Origin: an uncultured beta proteobacterium
GTDB taxonomy: Bacteria > Pseudomonadota > Gammaproteobacteria > Burkholderiales > Rhodocyclaceae
Assembly (NCBI GenBank): GCA_903933395.1
Contig: CAIZKA010000147.1
Span: 1-36,901, forward strand
DNA length: 36,901 nucleotides
Direction: 5' to 3'
Shown here: positions 15,679 to 24,651 of the stretch, piece by piece
How positions within the stretch are numbered: position 1 is the stretch's first letter
Layout: each line of letters starts with the position of its first letter
Program-made: the position numbers and the translations under genes
Notes under the pieces: model-generated
The model's database searches: none
What the model was told of the DNA's origin: nothing
What the model saw: only the letters and a program-made list of their open reading frames with translations

Positions 15679-16637
15679 TCGCAATCGCGCCTGCCGGGCG
15701 CGGCTTGCGTCGCCTGGCAGCGCTGGCCGCCGCGCTCGCGCTGCCGGCGCTGGCCGAGGTCTCGACCCCGCCGGCAACGTCAGGCGTCGCCGTCGAAGTC
15801 GGTTTCGGCCACGAGTCGCAGACGTCTCCGCTATTTCGGGTCTCTCCCGAAGGCACGTTGATACGCATGGAAGGCGTCGACCGCCTGGCCGGAGCGCACT
15901 ACCAGGGCAGTTTGAGCGGCTTCGCGGATTTCCCGGTGGGCCCCGACTGGCGCCTGGCCCTCGGTGGCGACATCCGTTACAAGCGGGCGCCGGGGGTGCA
16001 GGCGCTGGATTTCGCCATGGCCTCGGTGAATCCGATGCTGCGCACCGCGCTTGCCGGCGGCTTCTTCGGCATCGGTCCCAACCTGCAACGAACCGATGTC
16101 GCCGGCGAACGCTTCCGCTCGGTTCGCGGCTGGCATGCCGACTGGGCAGCCGCGGACCTGGCTGGCAACAACTGGCAGCTGTTTCTCGATCGCGGCACCA
16201 ATCGCCACTGGGGTGACCTGATCGACCTGGATTCGACCGCCACCCTGTTCATGGTCAGGCGGCGACAGGTGGAGCCCCTGCCAGGGATAGACGCGATCGA
16301 CGTCGAAGCGGCCGTCGGGCGCGAGCGCAACGACCGCGGCTTCGCCGAACTGTCCAATCGATACGCATTCCTTCGGGTGTCGCTGGATCGCCGCCAGTGG
16401 GGCGTCGGCTGGAGCCTCGGCATGTCATGGCAAACCGACGCGTTTGACGACACGGCACTGCCCGGCCTGCCGGCACGTCGGGACCGCTCGACGACGCTGG
16501 AGTTCGCCGCCGCTTACGAGATCGCCCCTGGACACACCCTCAAGTTTGAAGCTACGGGCGCCACCAATCGCGCGAACCTGGAACTGTACGAAAATCGCTA
16601 TCGCCAGTTTTCGCTGGCGTATGGCACAAGTTGGTAG
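15660..16637 (+). CDS. Outer-membrane beta-barrel-like protein
   Basis: A 325-residue protein with a signal-like N-terminus (RRLAALAAALALPALAEV) and then alternating amphipathic strands such as HYQGSLSGFADFPV, WRLALGGDIRY, FLRVSLDRRQWGVGWSL and LEFAAAYEIA. It ends FSLAYGTSW, with the C-terminal aromatic residue typical of barrels inserted by BAM. It loosely resembles the barrel domain of DUF560/surface-lipoprotein assembly modifier proteins, but I cannot confirm that. TTG at 15660 is the only plausible start and overlaps the upstream peptide gene by 19 bp, so the two are probably translationally coupled. It could be the exporter or receptor of the peptide; that is speculation. Confidence 0.65.
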   Translation: MPQGRLIAIAPAGRGLRRLAALAAALALPALAEVSTPPATSGVAVEVGFGHESQTSPLFRVSPEGTLIRMEGVDRLAGAHYQGSLSGFADFPVGPDWRLALGGDIRYKRAPGVQALDFAMASVNPMLRTALAGGFFGIGPNLQRTDVAGERFRSVRGWHADWAAADLAGNNWQLFLDRGTNRHWGDLIDLDSTATLFMVRRRQVEPLPGIDAIDVEAAVGRERNDRGFAELSNRYAFLRVSLDRRQWGVGWSLGMSWQTDAFDDTALPGLPARRDRSTTLEFAAAYEIAPGHTLKFEATGATNRANLELYENRYRQFSLAYGTSW

Positions 16638-16697
16638 CTGTCGGCCGGGACATGTGTCGCGGCGTGATAAAGTTTCGGCACTTCAAGGAGCAGCACG

Positions 16698-18053
16698 ATG
16701 GCAGCAGGGGATCACAGCAAACCGTTCAACCTGCTGCGCTGGTTCGCCTGGCTGAGTCCGATCGTCATTGCCGCCACTGCGCTCGCCAATGCGTGGCTGA
16801 TTTCGAACTTCCTGAACAACCACCTGTTCCAGCGCGAAGCGTCGATCAGCCGCGAATTCGTGCAGAACATCCTGGTCGCCGACGGTTCCCTGGAATTTCT
16901 CACGAGGCCGAACGACGCCGTGCTCGCCGAGCGATTCCGCAACACCGTCGAGCACCTGTCGAGCATGCGCGACGTGCTGCGGGCTAACGTCTTCGGCCAG
17001 GACAGGACCATCCTCTGGTCGAGCGATCCGCAATTGATCGGGCGCCGTTTTGCCGACAATGACGAACTCGACGACGCCATGAAGGGCGAACTCGTCGTCC
17101 ATGCCGGGCGCATTACGGCGTCGACGCAGCAGAAGCGCGAGCACGAAGGCCTCAATCCGTCGATCGAATTCTTCGTTGAAAGCTATATCCCGGTGAAGCG
17201 TCCCGATGGCGGCCAGATCGTCGGCGTCGTAGAGCTTTACAAGGCGCCGCTGGCGCTGTCCGAGGCGATCAACGAGGGCCGGGTACAGGTCGGCCTGACG
17301 GCGCTGGGCAGCGCCCTGCTGCTCTACCTCACGCTGTTCTGGATGATCCGCCGTGCCGACAGCACGATACAGCGGCAGCATTCGCGCCTGATCGAGGCCG
17401 AGACCCTGGCCGTGGTCGGCGAACTGACCTCGTCGGTGGCGCACAACATCCGCAATCCCCTGTCGTCGATCCGCTCGGCGGCCGAGCTTGCCCTCGAAGC
17501 GCCAACCGACGACTGTTCGGAACAGGCCAACGACATCATCCGCGAAGTTGATCGGATCTCGGCGCGAATCACCGAACTGCTGAGTTTTTCGGGCAAGGCG
17601 ATGGAGCCCGGCGCACCGGTCGATCTGCAGGCGCTGCTGGACCGGTGCGTGGCCGACCATGCGGCGGCCTTCGAGCGCCAGGGGCAGACCCTTGCGTGCG
17701 ACTGCGCGGTGGCCAGGCCGGTTGTCGCCGCCGACATAGCGCTGCTGCGGCAGGTGTTCGACAGCTTGCTGAGCAATGCCGCCGAAGCCATGCAGGCCGG
17801 CGGCCACTGCCAGGTCAGCCTCGTCGCGGACGGCGCGCAGCGGCTGCGGGTCGATATCGCCGACCACGGCGGCGGCGTCGCCCGGGACTTGCGCGAGCAG
17901 GTCTTCCGTCCCTTCTTCACGACCAAGCCGAAAGGCCTCGGCCTTGGCCTGCCGCTGGCGCGGCGGGTCGTCGAGCGCTATGGCGGCAAGCTCTCGCTTG
18001 ATGCCGCTGCAGCCGGCGGTACCATCGTCAGCGTAATCCTGCCGAGGGCCTGA
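16698..18053 (+). CDS. Membrane sensor histidine kinase
   Basis: A 451-residue NtrB-like kinase with two membrane helices (about residues 15-37 and 198-217) flanking a roughly 160-residue extracytoplasmic sensor region. The H-box is LTSSVAHNIRNPLSS (phospho-acceptor H249). The ATPase domain shows the N-box (FDSLLSNAAEAMQ), a G1 region (ADHGGGVARD) and KPKGLGLGLPLARR. It has no PAS or HAMP domain that I can see. It sits 60 bp after the barrel gene and directly before the response regulator, so a cognate pair is very likely. Confidence 0.92.
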   Translation: MAAGDHSKPFNLLRWFAWLSPIVIAATALANAWLISNFLNNHLFQREASISREFVQNILVADGSLEFLTRPNDAVLAERFRNTVEHLSSMRDVLRANVFGQDRTILWSSDPQLIGRRFADNDELDDAMKGELVVHAGRITASTQQKREHEGLNPSIEFFVESYIPVKRPDGGQIVGVVELYKAPLALSEAINEGRVQVGLTALGSALLLYLTLFWMIRRADSTIQRQHSRLIEAETLAVVGELTSSVAHNIRNPLSSIRSAAELALEAPTDDCSEQANDIIREVDRISARITELLSFSGKAMEPGAPVDLQALLDRCVADHAAAFERQGQTLACDCAVARPVVAADIALLRQVFDSLLSNAAEAMQAGGHCQVSLVADGAQRLRVDIADHGGGVARDLREQVFRPFFTTKPKGLGLGLPLARRVVERYGGKLSLDAAAAGGTIVSVILPRA

Positions 18054-18056
18054 GCG

Positions 18057-19463
18057 ATGGCGACTTTCCTGATCGTCGATGATGAAGAAACGTTTTCCAA
18101 GAACGCCGCGAGGTTTCTCGAAAAGGGCGGCCACACGGTCCGCACGGCCGCCACCGGCGGCGCAGGCCTCAGCGCCTTTGCCGAATGCTCGCCGGACGCG
18201 GTGGTGCTCGATTACCGCCTGCCCGATATCGACGGCATTGCCGTGATTGCCCGCATCCGGGCGCAGGACGCGACGGTACCGATCCTGATGATCACGGGTC
18301 ACGGCAGCATCGAGTTGGCCGTTGAGGCGATGAAGGCGGGCGCCAACGACCTGTTGACCAAACCGGTCGCCCTCGCCGATCTGCGCCAGCGCCTGGTGCA
18401 GTTGGCGCAGCGCCAGCTGGATGCCAGCCGGCTGCAGTATTACGAGGCGCGCGACCGCACGGCGGGCGGCCTCGACGCGATCGTCGGCGAAAGTGCCGTG
18501 ATGCGCGACCTCCGCGACCGCATCGGGCGGGTCGCCGATGTCGTCGTCGATGGCGCCATTCCGCCGGTGCTGATCATCGGCGAAACCGGCACCGGCAAGG
18601 AACTGGTGGCGCGCGCCTGCCACTTCGGCAGCGCCCGGCGCGACAAGCCCTTCATCGAACTCAATTGCGCGGCGATTCCGGCGAACCTGCTCGAGTCCGA
18701 ACTGTTCGGCCATGAGCGCGGCGCCTTCACCGACGCCAAGGAACGCAAGCATGGCCTGATCGAGGCGGCCGATGGCGGTACGCTCTTCCTCGACGAGATC
18801 GGCGAAATGGACATCGGCATGCAGGCCAAACTGCTCAAGGTGATCGAGGACGGCAAGCTGCGTCGCGTCGGCTCGGTGCAGGAACGCAAGGTGGATGTCT
18901 GTGTGCTAGCCGCGACCAACCAGGACCTTGAGGAACGGATACGATTGGGTGCGTTCCGCGCCGATCTCTATTTTCGCCTTGCGGTGCTGAAGGTTCGCGT
19001 ACCAGCCTTGCGTGAGCGCGCCGGCGATGCGCCCTTGCTGGCGCGGCATTTCTTGGTCGAGTTTGCACGCCGCTACCGCAAGCCGGGAATCCGCTTCGCG
19101 CCCGGAGTCGAGGCTGCAATCGAAGCCCACGCCTGGCCCGGCAACGTACGCGAACTGCGCAATGTGGTCGAGCAAGCGGTGTTGCTGGCCGGCGGCGAGA
19201 CAATCGACGCCGGCGAACTGATGTTGCCGCAGGCGTCTGCCGCCGTCATGGCTTCAGCAGCGAACCGGCCACCGCCGCCGTTGTCAGCAGATGCCGCCGA
19301 CAGCGGTTCGACGCTCGAACGGGTCGAACGGGAAATGCTTTTGCAGGCGCTCACCGAGGCGGGCGGCAATGTTTCCAAGGCCGCGCGTGAACTCGGTGTC
19401 AGCCGTGATACTTTGCGCTACCGGATGGAGAAGCACGGGCTTGCCGGCGGCCGCGTCGTGTAA
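18057..19463 (+). CDS. NtrC-family sigma-54-dependent response regulator
   Basis: A 468-residue regulator with a receiver domain (D52 in VVLDYRLPD, K102 in LLTKPVA), an AAA+ domain and a Fis-type helix-turn-helix (NVSKAARELGVSRDTLRYRM). Walker A is GETGTGKE (175-182) and Walker B is GTLFLDEIG (241-249). The sigma-54 contact loop reads GAFTDA (222-227) instead of the usual GAFTGA. The gene begins 3 bp after the kinase stop. Its targets probably include the candidate sigma-54 promoter at 15389-15403, with the inverted repeat at 15257-15291 as binding site. Whether the D for G change impairs or merely tunes activation is unknown. Confidence 0.93.
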   Translation: MATFLIVDDEETFSKNAARFLEKGGHTVRTAATGGAGLSAFAECSPDAVVLDYRLPDIDGIAVIARIRAQDATVPILMITGHGSIELAVEAMKAGANDLLTKPVALADLRQRLVQLAQRQLDASRLQYYEARDRTAGGLDAIVGESAVMRDLRDRIGRVADVVVDGAIPPVLIIGETGTGKELVARACHFGSARRDKPFIELNCAAIPANLLESELFGHERGAFTDAKERKHGLIEAADGGTLFLDEIGEMDIGMQAKLLKVIEDGKLRRVGSVQERKVDVCVLAATNQDLEERIRLGAFRADLYFRLAVLKVRVPALRERAGDAPLLARHFLVEFARRYRKPGIRFAPGVEAAIEAHAWPGNVRELRNVVEQAVLLAGGETIDAGELMLPQASAAVMASAANRPPPPLSADAADSGSTLERVEREMLLQALTEAGGNVSKAARELGVSRDTLRYRMEKHGLAGGRVV

Positions 19464-19592
19464 CTTCATTGCGCAAAATTGGTTTTGGCCGAATGGCCAT
19501 TTCCTCCAGAACCGCGACGCCGGCCGCAGCCTTCTCGCCGGCACCCGTCGCCGTCCCGCCAGCGCCGACTCTTTGGGCGACCCGTGTTTCGG

Positions 19593-20357
19593 CTAGCGGC
19601 CGCCGGCAACGTCTATCGTCGCCCCGGTCGTATACGAGGACTCGTCCGAGAGCAGCCACAGCACTGCCTTGGCGACTTCTTCGGCAGTGCCGCCGCGCTT
19701 CATCGGGATGCCTTCCTTCATGCGATCCACGCGATCGGGATCGCCGCCGCTGGCGTGAATGCTTGTGTAAATGATTCCCGGACTGACGGCGTTGACGCGG
19801 ATCCCCTCGGCTGCCACTTCCTTTGCCAGGCCGACGGTGAAGGTGTCGATCGCTCCCTTTGACGCCGCATAGTCGACGTACTCGCCGGGCGAGCCGAGGC
19901 GGGCTGCGCGCGAGGAGAGATTGACTATCGCGCCGCCGGCTCCGCCGTGCCTTGTCGACATCCTGCGCACGGCTTCGCGGGCACAGATGAAGCTGCCGAT
20001 CACATTGGTTGTGAGCACCCGGCCGATCCGCGCGGCGTCCATGTCGTCGACGCGGGCCTGGCGTTCGAGGATGCCGGCGTTATTGACCAGCGCCGTGACG
20101 CGCCCCAGCGACGCATCGACCTCGGCGAACAGCCTGACGACGTCGGCCTCGATCGCGACATTCGCCTGAACGGCCAGCGCCGTTCCGCCCTGCCCGGTGA
20201 TCGCGGCGACGACCTCGTCCGCGGCCTGGCGGTTGCCGAGATAACTCAGGCAAACGGCATAGCCGTCCTGCGCCGCGAGGCGGGCGATGGCGGCGCCGAT
20301 GCCCCGCGAGCCGCCGGTAACGATCAACACTTTGCTTGCGCTTGAAGGGAGTGTCAT
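19593..20357 (-). CDS. SDR family NAD(P)-dependent oxidoreductase
   Basis: A 254-residue classical short-chain dehydrogenase. Cofactor motif TGGSRGIG is at residues 14-21, NNAG at 92-95, the catalytic serine region NLSSR at 146-150 and YxxxK as Y163/K167. The C-terminal GATIDVAGGR is typical of FabG-like or glucose-1-dehydrogenase-like members. GGAAAG lies upstream of the ATG. The substrate cannot be told. It converges with the regulator gene at 19463 and diverges from the nuclease gene at 20431. Confidence 0.9.
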   Translation of the reverse strand: MTLPSSASKVLIVTGGSRGIGAAIARLAAQDGYAVCLSYLGNRQAADEVVAAITGQGGTALAVQANVAIEADVVRLFAEVDASLGRVTALVNNAGILERQARVDDMDAARIGRVLTTNVIGSFICAREAVRRMSTRHGGAGGAIVNLSSRAARLGSPGEYVDYAASKGAIDTFTVGLAKEVAAEGIRVNAVSPGIIYTSIHASGGDPDRVDRMKEGIPMKRGGTAEEVAKAVLWLLSDESSYTTGATIDVAGGR

Positions 20358-20430
20358 GATCTACTTTCCGCTGAATATCGAACTCCGCCACCGCCGGCAG
20401 GCGGCGACTTCCTGAAAGGGTGATTTGCCC

Positions 20431-20994
20431 GTGTCCATGTTCCGCTGTTTGTTCGCCCTGGGCCTGCTGCTGCAGGCAGGGACAATACTAGCCGACACCA
20501 TCGCCGGGCGGGTGAGCGACGTCAGCGACGGGGCAACCCTGACCGTGACGGACAAGGCCGGTGCGCGGCACAAGATCCACCTGGCCGCCATCGACGCGCC
20601 CGAAACCCGGCAGCCCTACGCCAAAGAATCGAAGCAACATCTGTCCACTCTGCTGTCGGGCAAGGAGGTCACGGTCGAATGGCGCAGGCAGGATCGCTAC
20701 GGACGCATCGTCGGCAAGGTGACCCTGCAAACCCCTCCCTGCGCGACGTGCCCGAAGACACTCGATGCCGGGCTGGCGCAGCTCGAGGCCGGTCTGGCGT
20801 GGTGGGACCGGGAAACCCGGCGCGAGCAGTCACTCCCGGACCAGGGCTATTACGAATACGCCGAGTTCGACGCAAGGAACAGGCGGCTCGGCCTGTGGCA
20901 GGAACCCACGCCGACACCGCCGTGGGAGTGGCGCAAGAAGAACCAGGTCGTGGCGCGACTGCTTCCTGCAGCGGAATTTGACGCAAGCCGGTAA
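20431..20994 (+). CDS. Secreted thermonuclease-family (SNase-like) protein
   Basis: About 187 residues with a signal peptide (MFRCLFALGLLLQAGTILA) and a staphylococcal-nuclease-like domain: DGATLTV, HKIHLAAIDAPET, a conserved DRYGRIVGKV strand and RRLGLWQEP near the end. Proteins of this family cleave nucleic acids or bind ligands in the periplasm. GAAAGGG at 20414-20420 suggests the GTG at 20431; TTG at 20425 and ATG at 20437 are in-frame alternatives and do not change the mature protein. Confidence 0.85.
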   Translation: MSMFRCLFALGLLLQAGTILADTIAGRVSDVSDGATLTVTDKAGARHKIHLAAIDAPETRQPYAKESKQHLSTLLSGKEVTVEWRRQDRYGRIVGKVTLQTPPCATCPKTLDAGLAQLEAGLAWWDRETRREQSLPDQGYYEYAEFDARNRRLGLWQEPTPTPPWEWRKKNQVVARLLPAAEFDASR

Positions 20995-21003
20995 GGACAC
21001 GCT

Positions 21004-21079
21004 GAATAAGCCGTCACACCGGCGAATGCCGGTGTCCAGTGCCTTGATTCACCTGGATTCCGGCGTTCGCCGGAATGAC
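21004..21079 (+). repeat. 76-bp dispersed repeat, copy 1
   Basis: The element carries two hairpins, ACACCGGCGAATGCCGGTGT and ATTCCGGCGTTCGCCGGAAT, separated by about 20 bp. A reverse-complement copy with only about five mismatches lies at 24513-24588. It begins 9 bp after the nuclease stop. It resembles REP doublets (BIMEs) that depend on a RAYT transposase encoded elsewhere; none is in this window. Confidence 0.85.
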
Positions 21080-21135
21080 AATTTGGTACTTCAGCGGTGC
21101 TTCCTTCAGGCACCGCATCAGGTGACAACTCGTGA

Positions 21136-21807
21136 TCAAGTCATCCTGTCCCTGAGCCAGCGCCCGATTTCCCGTACCTCCTCAATGCAGACGGAATGCG
21201 CCATCGGGTACTCGTGCCACTCGAGGCCATAACCGAGCCGGGACAGGAAATCCCTCGCGCGGATACCCAGTTCCGGCGCCACCACATCGTCGTAGCTGCC
21301 ATGCGCGGCGAAAATCGGCACGGCCCGGTTGGCCGCCGTGGCTTCGGTTTCCACCAGCAACGGCGTCGGGATGTAGGTCGATAAGGCGATGACGCCGGCC
21401 AAGGATTCGGCGTGGGTCAGGGCCGTGGTGTAGGCCACGGCCCCGCCCTGCGAAAAGCCGGCCACGAATATCCGCGCGCAGGGCACGCCACGCTGATTCT
21501 CGCGTTCGATGAGGCGCCGGATCGCCTGGCGCGACGCGATGACTCCGGCTTCGTCCACCTCACGGGTATTGGCGTCCAGGGTGACGATGTCGTACCAGGC
21601 CGGCATGACATAGCCGCCATTGCAGGTCACCGGAATCTGCGGCGCATGCGGGAAAATGAAGCGCACGCCGGGACCGCCTTCCAAGCCCAACTCGGGCACC
21701 ACAGGCTCGAAATCCGAACCGTCGGCGCCCAGGCCGTGCATCCAGATGACGGAATACCGCGGCATGGCGGCGGTCTCGATTTCGATGGCGGGCAGCAGGT
21801 CGTTCAT
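21136..21807 (-). CDS. Alpha/beta-hydrolase carboxylesterase (phospholipase/carboxylesterase family)
   Basis: A 223-residue cytoplasmic esterase. The oxyanion region is WMHGLGADGSDF (residues 22-33) and the nucleophile elbow is GFSQGG (S119). The acid is D173 or D174 (HGSYDDVVAP) and the histidine is H204 (YPMAHSVCIEE). This matches the family of EstB-like carboxylesterases and acyl-protein thioesterase-like enzymes. The ATG at 21807 is chosen because homologous sequence begins there. The frame is open upstream for 50 more codons but overlaps the LysR gene and has no family character. Confidence 0.9.
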   Translation of the reverse strand: MNDLLPAIEIETAAMPRYSVIWMHGLGADGSDFEPVVPELGLEGGPGVRFIFPHAPQIPVTCNGGYVMPAWYDIVTLDANTREVDEAGVIASRQAIRRLIERENQRGVPCARIFVAGFSQGGAVAYTTALTHAESLAGVIALSTYIPTPLLVETEATAANRAVPIFAAHGSYDDVVAPELGIRARDFLSRLGYGLEWHEYPMAHSVCIEEVREIGRWLRDRMT

Positions 21808-21892
21808 GAGCAGTCCTCGGGATGTTTTCAACAATCGCCATTGTGGCCGGTTAACCGGGTCCGGTGGCGCAATGCGCGCCGCTTCACCGCAC

Positions 21893-22789
21893 TCAGCCCG
21901 GCGCCGCGCAGACCTGCCTGACGTGGGCGCGCAGCCAGCGGTGCGCGGGATCTGCATCCAGCCGAGGGTGCCAGAGCAATGAAACCGTGATCTTCGGAGA
22001 GGACACCGGAAGGGGAAAACTGTGCATTCCGGCGCGCAGGTTTCCGCTATGCGTTTCAGGAACGGTGGCGATCAGGTCGGAGGCCCGGGCCAGGGCCAGC
22101 GCGGTCGAAAAGCCGCCGACGATCGTGACGATCTTCCGTTCCAGCCCGAGTCGCTTCAGGGCTGCATCAATCGGGCCCTTGTCCAGACCCTGCCGCGAAA
22201 CATAAATGTGCCGGCCGGCCGCATATCGCGAAGGCGTGATTTCCCCCCGGCACAGCGGGTGCCCCAGGCGCACGACGCCGACGAAACGGTCGCGAAACAG
22301 GGCCTGCACGCGCAGCTCCGGCGCCGCCGTCTTGCCCACGACACCGGTTTCCAGATCGACGAGCCCGTCACGAAGCGGCGCGCTGTCCTTGTCGGGTTTC
22401 TGCACAAAGCACAGCCGCACGCCGGGCGCTTCCTTGCCGACGCGGGCGATGAGGGCCGGCCCGAAGTTTTCCGCGAAGCCTTCGCTGGTGCGCAGCGTGA
22501 AGGTCCTGACCAGCTGTTCGAGCTTGAGCTTTTCTGCGGGACGCAAGACGGCGTTTCCGTCCTCGACTAGCCGGCTGACCCGCTCGCGCAGTTCGAGCGC
22601 CCGCGGCGTCGGCACCAGACCGCGTCCGGCCCGGACCAGCAGGGGATCACCCGTCGTCTCGCGCAATCGTGCCAGCGCCCGGCTCATCGCCGACGGGCTG
22701 AGCCGCAAGCGTCGTGCGGCGCGCGCGACGCTGCCCTCGGCAAGCAGCACATCAAGGGTGACAAGCAGGTTCAGGTCGGGTGTAGGCAT
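21893..22789 (-). CDS. LysR-family transcriptional regulator
   Basis: A 298-residue LTTR with an N-terminal winged helix-turn-helix (LNLLVTLDVLLAEGSVARAA, then RLRLSPSAMSRALARLRE) and a C-terminal ligand-binding domain. It is divergent from the MFS transporter gene (start 22933), with about 140 bp between, a classical layout for a LysR regulator controlling its neighbour. The effector is unknown. Confidence 0.93.
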   Translation of the reverse strand: MPTPDLNLLVTLDVLLAEGSVARAARRLRLSPSAMSRALARLRETTGDPLLVRAGRGLVPTPRALELRERVSRLVEDGNAVLRPAEKLKLEQLVRTFTLRTSEGFAENFGPALIARVGKEAPGVRLCFVQKPDKDSAPLRDGLVDLETGVVGKTAAPELRVQALFRDRFVGVVRLGHPLCRGEITPSRYAAGRHIYVSRQGLDKGPIDAALKRLGLERKIVTIVGGFSTALALARASDLIATVPETHSGNLRAGMHSFPLPVSSPKITVSLLWHPRLDADPAHRWLRAHVRQVCAAPG

Positions 22790-22932
22790 TGCTCGACCAT
22801 AGCAGGGTTTGACCGATACATGGCGTTGAACGCACTAATAAAGTGAAAATGCTGCGTCTTCCGCCATATCAGTCAAAGGACTACGCTTCTGACAGACCCG
22901 CTTCGGGAGCCCCAAGAGAAAAGGAGTTCACT

Positions 22933-24420
22933 TTGAAATCGATCACTGCACAACGAGATGAGGCAGTCGCCGGACCCGCAGGACAGACAACTTCGATGCG
23001 CTGGGCGCTGGCCGGCCTTTCGCTGTCCATGCTCCTGTCCTCGCTCGGCACCAGCATCGCCAATGTCGCCTTGCCGACGCTGGCACGAACGTTCGCGGCG
23101 TCCTTCCAGGAAGTCCAGTGGGTCGTCCTCGCCTATCTCCTCGCCATCACCATCCTGATCGTCAGCGTCGGACGGCTCGGCGACATCACCGGCCGCCGCC
23201 GGCTGCTGCTGGCCGGGATCCTTCTGTTCACCGTGGCCTCGATCCTGTGCGGCGTCGCCCCCACGCTGCCGCAGCTGATTGCCGCCCGGGCGGCGCAGGG
23301 GCTGGGCGCGGCCATCATGATGGCCCTGACCATGGCCTTCGTCGGCGAGACGGTTCCAAAAGAAAAGACCGGCAGTGCCATGGGCCTGCTCGGAGCCATG
23401 TCGGCGATCGGTACCGCGCTCGGCCCGTCGCTCGGCGGCATTCTGATTGCCGGCTTCGGCTGGCCCGCCATCTTCTTCATCAATGTTCCGTTGGGAGTCC
23501 TGACACTGTTTCTCGCCTATCGCTACCTGCCGGCTGATCAACGGGAGACGAAGGCGAATCGGACGGGTTTCGATCATGCGGGTACCCTGCTGCTTGCCCT
23601 GACGCTTGCCGCTTATGCTCTTGCCATGACCGCTTCCCAGCACAACGGGCACAGCAGTTTCGGCCTGCTCAACGTCGGCCTTCTGCTGGCTGCCGCCGTC
23701 GGCGCCTGCCTCTTCGTGCTCGCCGAGTCGAGAGCAGCATCGCCCTTGATCCGCCTGGCGATGTTCCGCAATCCGGTACTAGGCGCGGGCTTCGCCATGA
23801 GCACGCTGGTCACGACCGTGGTGATGGCGACGCTGGTGGTGGGTCCCTTCTATCTCTCCGGCGCGCTTCTACTCGACGCCGCCCGTGTCGGACTCGTCAT
23901 GTCGTCCGGTCCGATTGTCGCCGCACTGACGGGCGTGCCGGCCGGCCGCTTTGTGGACCGGTTTGGCGCACAGCGCATGAGCATCGTCGGGCTGCTCGGT
24001 ATGGCGACCGGATCTTCCATTCTGCCCTTGCTGCCGACGAGCTTCGGCGTACCGGGCTACGTCACCCCGCTCGTCCTCATCACCGCCGGCTACGCACTGT
24101 TCCAGGCCGCCAACAACACCGCCGTAATGACGAATAGCCGGCCGGAACAGCGCGGCGTCATATCCGGCATTCTCAGCCTGTCGCGCAACCTCGGGCTCAT
24201 CACCGGTGCATCCCTCATGGGCACCGTGTTTGCCCTCGGGTCGGCGACAACCGGCATCCTGGCAGCATCTCCCGGGGCCGTTGCGGCCGGCATGCGGATC
24301 ACCTTCGCCGTCGCCGCCGCGCTGATCGTCGTCGCCCTCGCCATTGCCGTCGCCGTCGCGGCTGACGCATACCGCCGCACCTTGCGCAACCGGGAGCTTG
24401 ATCCGCAAACGGTGAATTGA
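22933..24420 (+). CDS. MFS drug-type transporter (DHA2-like, 14 helices)
   Basis: A 495-residue major facilitator with motif A as GRLGDITGRRRLL and about 14 membrane helices, as in the DHA2 drug:H+ antiporters (EmrB/QacA type). AAGGAG at 22921-22926 points to a TTG start at 22933, six nt downstream. Reading from the ATG at 22843 would add 30 codons without an SD sequence. The divergent LysR regulator probably controls it. The substrate cannot be predicted. Confidence 0.9.
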   Translation: MKSITAQRDEAVAGPAGQTTSMRWALAGLSLSMLLSSLGTSIANVALPTLARTFAASFQEVQWVVLAYLLAITILIVSVGRLGDITGRRRLLLAGILLFTVASILCGVAPTLPQLIAARAAQGLGAAIMMALTMAFVGETVPKEKTGSAMGLLGAMSAIGTALGPSLGGILIAGFGWPAIFFINVPLGVLTLFLAYRYLPADQRETKANRTGFDHAGTLLLALTLAAYALAMTASQHNGHSSFGLLNVGLLLAAAVGACLFVLAESRAASPLIRLAMFRNPVLGAGFAMSTLVTTVVMATLVVGPFYLSGALLLDAARVGLVMSSGPIVAALTGVPAGRFVDRFGAQRMSIVGLLGMATGSSILPLLPTSFGVPGYVTPLVLITAGYALFQAANNTAVMTNSRPEQRGVISGILSLSRNLGLITGASLMGTVFALGSATTGILAASPGAVAAGMRITFAVAAALIVVALAIAVAVAADAYRRTLRNRELDPQTVN

Positions 24421-24512
24421 GGGATACTCCTCAACAGTTTGTGCGGGGGCCGGCGCATACTCGCACTAGAATGAGCGAGAGTGTTGGGGAGCCACTGATC
24501 GAGTCACGTTTT

Positions 24513-24588
24513 GTCATTCCGGCGAAAGCCGGAATCCAGAAGAATCATGGCACTGGACACCGGCTTTCGCCGGTGTGACGGCTTATTC
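24513..24588 (-). repeat. 76-bp dispersed repeat, copy 2 (inverted)
   Basis: Reverse complement of the element at 21004-21079, the same length with about five mismatches, mostly in hairpin loops. The pair brackets the esterase, LysR and MFS genes. It lies 63 bp before the PNPOx-like gene. Confidence 0.85.
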
Positions 24589-24651
24589 CGCGCTTCCTTG
24601 GAAGAATTTTTCGCCGCCCGGCGCAACAGGACACAGGATCAGGAGATCACG

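Noticed and set aside
16683-18752. 689-codon minus-strand open frame over the kinase
   Set aside because: Antisense to a clear histidine kinase/response regulator pair; no domain, only GC-driven openness.
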